Part shown: in pieces, positions 62,162 through 64,000 of the stretch
Layout of the letters: each line of letters starts with the position of its first letter
How positions within the stretch are numbered: the stretch's first letter is position 1
Assembly (NCBI RefSeq): GCF_001420715.1
Contig: NZ_LJJC01000004.1
Span: forward strand, 2,634,185-2,698,184
From: Heyndrickxia shackletonii
GTDB lineage: Bacteria > Bacillota > Bacilli > Bacillales > Bacillaceae_C
DNA length: 64,000 nucleotides
Direction: 5' to 3'
Notes under the pieces: model-generated
The model's database searches: none
The model's input: only the letters and a program-made list of their open reading frames with translations
Told to the model about the DNA's origin: nothing
Program-made: the position numbers and the translations under genes

Positions 62162-64000
62162 TTAAGGATTGATCATTAAGTAGGGCTGATTTTCTTTATT
62201 TTTGCTGCTATTTATTTTCACAATAATACTTTTTGTTTTCGGATCCATAAATCTGAAGGTAATCATCTTTTCAGAAGACTGTTTTCTCACAAACTCTGAG
62301 ACGTCAACACTGTACCACCCTGCGGACTGAACAGGAAGCATCCCCAGTGACTCAGAAGCTCCACCGATACGATTATCCCAATTCATGGAGGATTGATTCC
62401 ATTGTTTATTGACAAACCCACTAATCTCCAGTGCCACAGTTTTGCTAAGACTTTCAGGAACATAAAAATATAATTTTGCAGAATCAATCGGTTTAGAATA
62501 GGAAGAAAAATCAAACTTCATATATGCTAAACGGTCTCCACCGCCATTTGCGCTTGGGAAATCAGCAACTTCTAAAAATTCTGCGGTGCCAAAATTCTCC
62601 TGAGGGCTATTTTCGTAAACATACGTATCATCGGTTACAAAGAATTTATTTACCACTGGGCTTTCCCGAATGATTTGAATTGTATAGGTATCTGTTGAAC
62701 CATCTCGATTTGCCACAATGAGTGATACTGTATTCTTCCCTTCCTTCAGCACTAACTCCTGTGAAGGACTACCACTACTTACTTGTTTGCCGTTGACTGT
62801 GATCACACTGTCGGAATGAGCCGCTGTCGGTGTAAAGTGTACTGAGCTCACATCATTTGGAACTTTAACCGTGTAGCTTGTTGCTGTCGGTGAAAAATGT
62901 AATTGTCCAGCACTGACAGTTAGATTACTTAGCCCTACTTTTGGGTAAAGGGTAGTCGAATGCGGCTTATCATAGGCAGCAGCCCAATAATATCCTTTTG
63001 CTGTAACACGTCGCGGTTCGAATCCAATTTGTGTATCTGCCAAAATGGATTCAGATGAAAGGCTGATAGCACCCTCATTATTCACCATCCCTCCTACATA
63101 TTTGCCGCCAGCATAGGTAAATCTCCCTTCAATATGTGCATCAGCTATAGGAGTAAGTGTCTCTTTGTCTACTAATTCCATATAGGAAGTTGCCTTTGAA
63201 TCTTGAAATGTGATACTCATATTTTTAAGAATCATTGGTTTCAATGTGGTATTTCCCGTTTTCGCAGACGTTTCCTTAGATAACGGTCCTATTTTCCCGC
63301 TCAGATCCATCGCAGCTACTTTATAATAATAGGTTGTATTCGGTAACAGCCCGAAATCAAGGAAAGATTGCCCTCTCGCTAATCCGGCAATATTAGTGGA
63401 GTCGGGTGTGAAATCTTTTGTTGTGCTTCGATAAATAATATACCGGTCAATATCAGTATCATCGTATGCCATGCCATATGATAGTTCAATTTCTTGATAA
63501 CTTTTCGCAGCCGCGGTTGGCGGTTGGCTAACAGCTGTTGGTTCTTCCGTATCTATTGGTGGTTCCCATACATAATGATCTAATCCCCAAGACGAGGGCA
63601 ATGTTCGAATAGAATCATAATGATGCAGGGCAATACCGCCAAAATACTGACTATCACCAAATACGGAGTACACTTTATCTAGCTCTTGTTCCATGTAGGT
63701 TCTGCCTTCTTCACGAAACGTAATCGACGAAGGATCACCACTATTGGCAATATCAAGTGTCTCTACCCCGATTACGACCGAATTCTGTTTACCTATTTTT
63801 TTTGCATAATCAATTTCGCCTTGGGCCCCGGCAATAATACCGGCTGATCCATCTGCTGTATCTCGATAATCCATGATAGATATATAATCGCTGATATCTT
63901 GAATGTGTTCAGATAACCACTTAGTACTTCCCCCCCAAGTAATGTCTTTGGCAGTATCTGAAGTATCAAACCACTTTGGAATAGCCGGGCCAAACGGAAG
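62162..64000 (-). CDS. large extracellular carbohydrate-active protein with C-terminal DNRLRE domain, 5' end beyond window
   Basis: The reading frame is open from the window edge at 64000 to 62162, at least 612 residues, so the gene is partial and its start is outside. Visible parts: a TIM-barrel-like catalytic region at the upstream side (residues with WLSEHI, YISIMDYRDTADGSAG, YFGGIALHHYD), an FnIII-like domain (RYIIYRSTT, TTYYYKVAAMD), a cadherin-like beta-sandwich (GKNTVSLIVANRDGSTDTYTI), and a C-terminal DNRLRE domain (DDTYVYENSPQENFG, LAYMKFDFSSY, NQSSMNWDNR). It is predicted to be secreted and act on a polysaccharide whose amino sugars feed the downstream genes; the glycosidase family is not certain. 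Confidence 0.8.
   Translation of the reverse strand, partial: LPFGPAIPKWFDTSDTAKDITWGGSTKWLSEHIQDISDYISIMDYRDTADGSAGIIAGAQGEIDYAKKIGKQNSVVIGVETLDIANSGDPSSITFREEGRTYMEQELDKVYSVFGDSQYFGGIALHHYDSIRTLPSSWGLDHYVWEPPIDTEEPTAVSQPPTAAAKSYQEIELSYGMAYDDTDIDRYIIYRSTTKDFTPDSTNIAGLARGQSFLDFGLLPNTTYYYKVAAMDLSGKIGPLSKETSAKTGNTTLKPMILKNMSITFQDSKATSYMELVDKETLTPIADAHIEGRFTYAGGKYVGGMVNNEGAISLSSESILADTQIGFEPRRVTAKGYYWAAAYDKPHSTTLYPKVGLSNLTVSAGQLHFSPTATSYTVKVPNDVSSVHFTPTAAHSDSVITVNGKQVSSGSPSQELVLKEGKNTVSLIVANRDGSTDTYTIQIIRESPVVNKFFVTDDTYVYENSPQENFGTAEFLEVADFPSANGGGDRLAYMKFDFSSYSKPIDSAKLYFYVPESLSKTVALEISGFVNKQWNQSSMNWDNRIGGASESLGMLPVQSAGWYSVDVSEFVRKQSSEKMITFRFMDPKTKSIIVKINSSKNKENQPYLMINP

Overview
The window comes from a low-GC, endospore-forming Firmicute, most likely a Bacillaceae species outside the B. 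subtilis core group. The reasons are an alpha/beta-type small acid-soluble spore protein, YfmQ, YhaO/YhaN and a BtuD-CbiZ (YvrA-type) fusion, GGAGG-type ribosome sites, AT-rich spacers and U-tract terminators. No rRNA, tRNA or CRISPR array was seen. The species is not identified.

Layout. 0-14 kb: single genes (DJ-1/PfpI, MarR, MocR-type regulator, YfmQ, YciI-like, a secreted GH3 beta-N-acetylhexosaminidase, two lipoproteins that are a gluzincin-type protease and a DNA/RNA endonuclease, DUF998, a MaoC-like protein). They are separated by long gene-poor spacers holding repeats and a broken DUF4304 gene. 14-25.6 kb: a 13-gene minus-strand cobalamin operon behind a cobalamin riboswitch with two terminator-like hairpins. 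It runs btuF, pduO-type adenosyltransferase, btuC, btuD-cbiZ, cbiB, cobD, cobU, cbiP, cobS, an alpha-ribazole-phosphatase-like gene, a second CobU-like gene, cblT and cblS. It imports and remodels corrinoids and appears to obtain the lower ligand by alpha-ribazole uptake and phosphorylation, because no cobT is present here.

25.7-30.8 kb: a 5-oxoproline module. pxpB-pxpC-pxpA lie on the minus strand, divergent from DUF969-DUF979-pcp on the plus strand; Pcp makes 5-oxoproline, PxpABC opens it, and the DUF969/DUF979 pair is probably its carrier. 31-46.8 kb: an orphan membrane protein, nicotinate phosphoribosyltransferase, the YhaO-YhaN nuclease pair, a deoxyribosyltransferase-like protein, a YaiI/YqxD protein, Tag glycosylase, a three-gene unit ending in a frameshifted methyltransferase and a DUF5694 remnant, a CAP-domain protein, the spore protein, and an NCS2 purine permease controlled by a guanine-type riboswitch.

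47-49.5 kb: a group IIC intron, close to the Oceanobacillus iheyensis type, sitting directly behind the terminator of a methyltransferase gene. 49.8-56.4 kb: a Gfo/Idh/MocA oxidoreductase, a 1020-residue protein with an N-terminal GNAT domain and a large uncharacterised remainder, a YbaK-type deacylase, a repeat-rich gap and an SDR. 56.8-64 kb: an aroA remnant followed by an amino-sugar catabolic operon on the minus strand (nagA, nagB, two Gfo/Idh/MocA dehydrogenases, a TIM-barrel isomerase/epimerase and a large DNRLRE-domain protein that runs off the window). That operon looks like a route feeding an unusual amino sugar into the NagA/NagB pathway.
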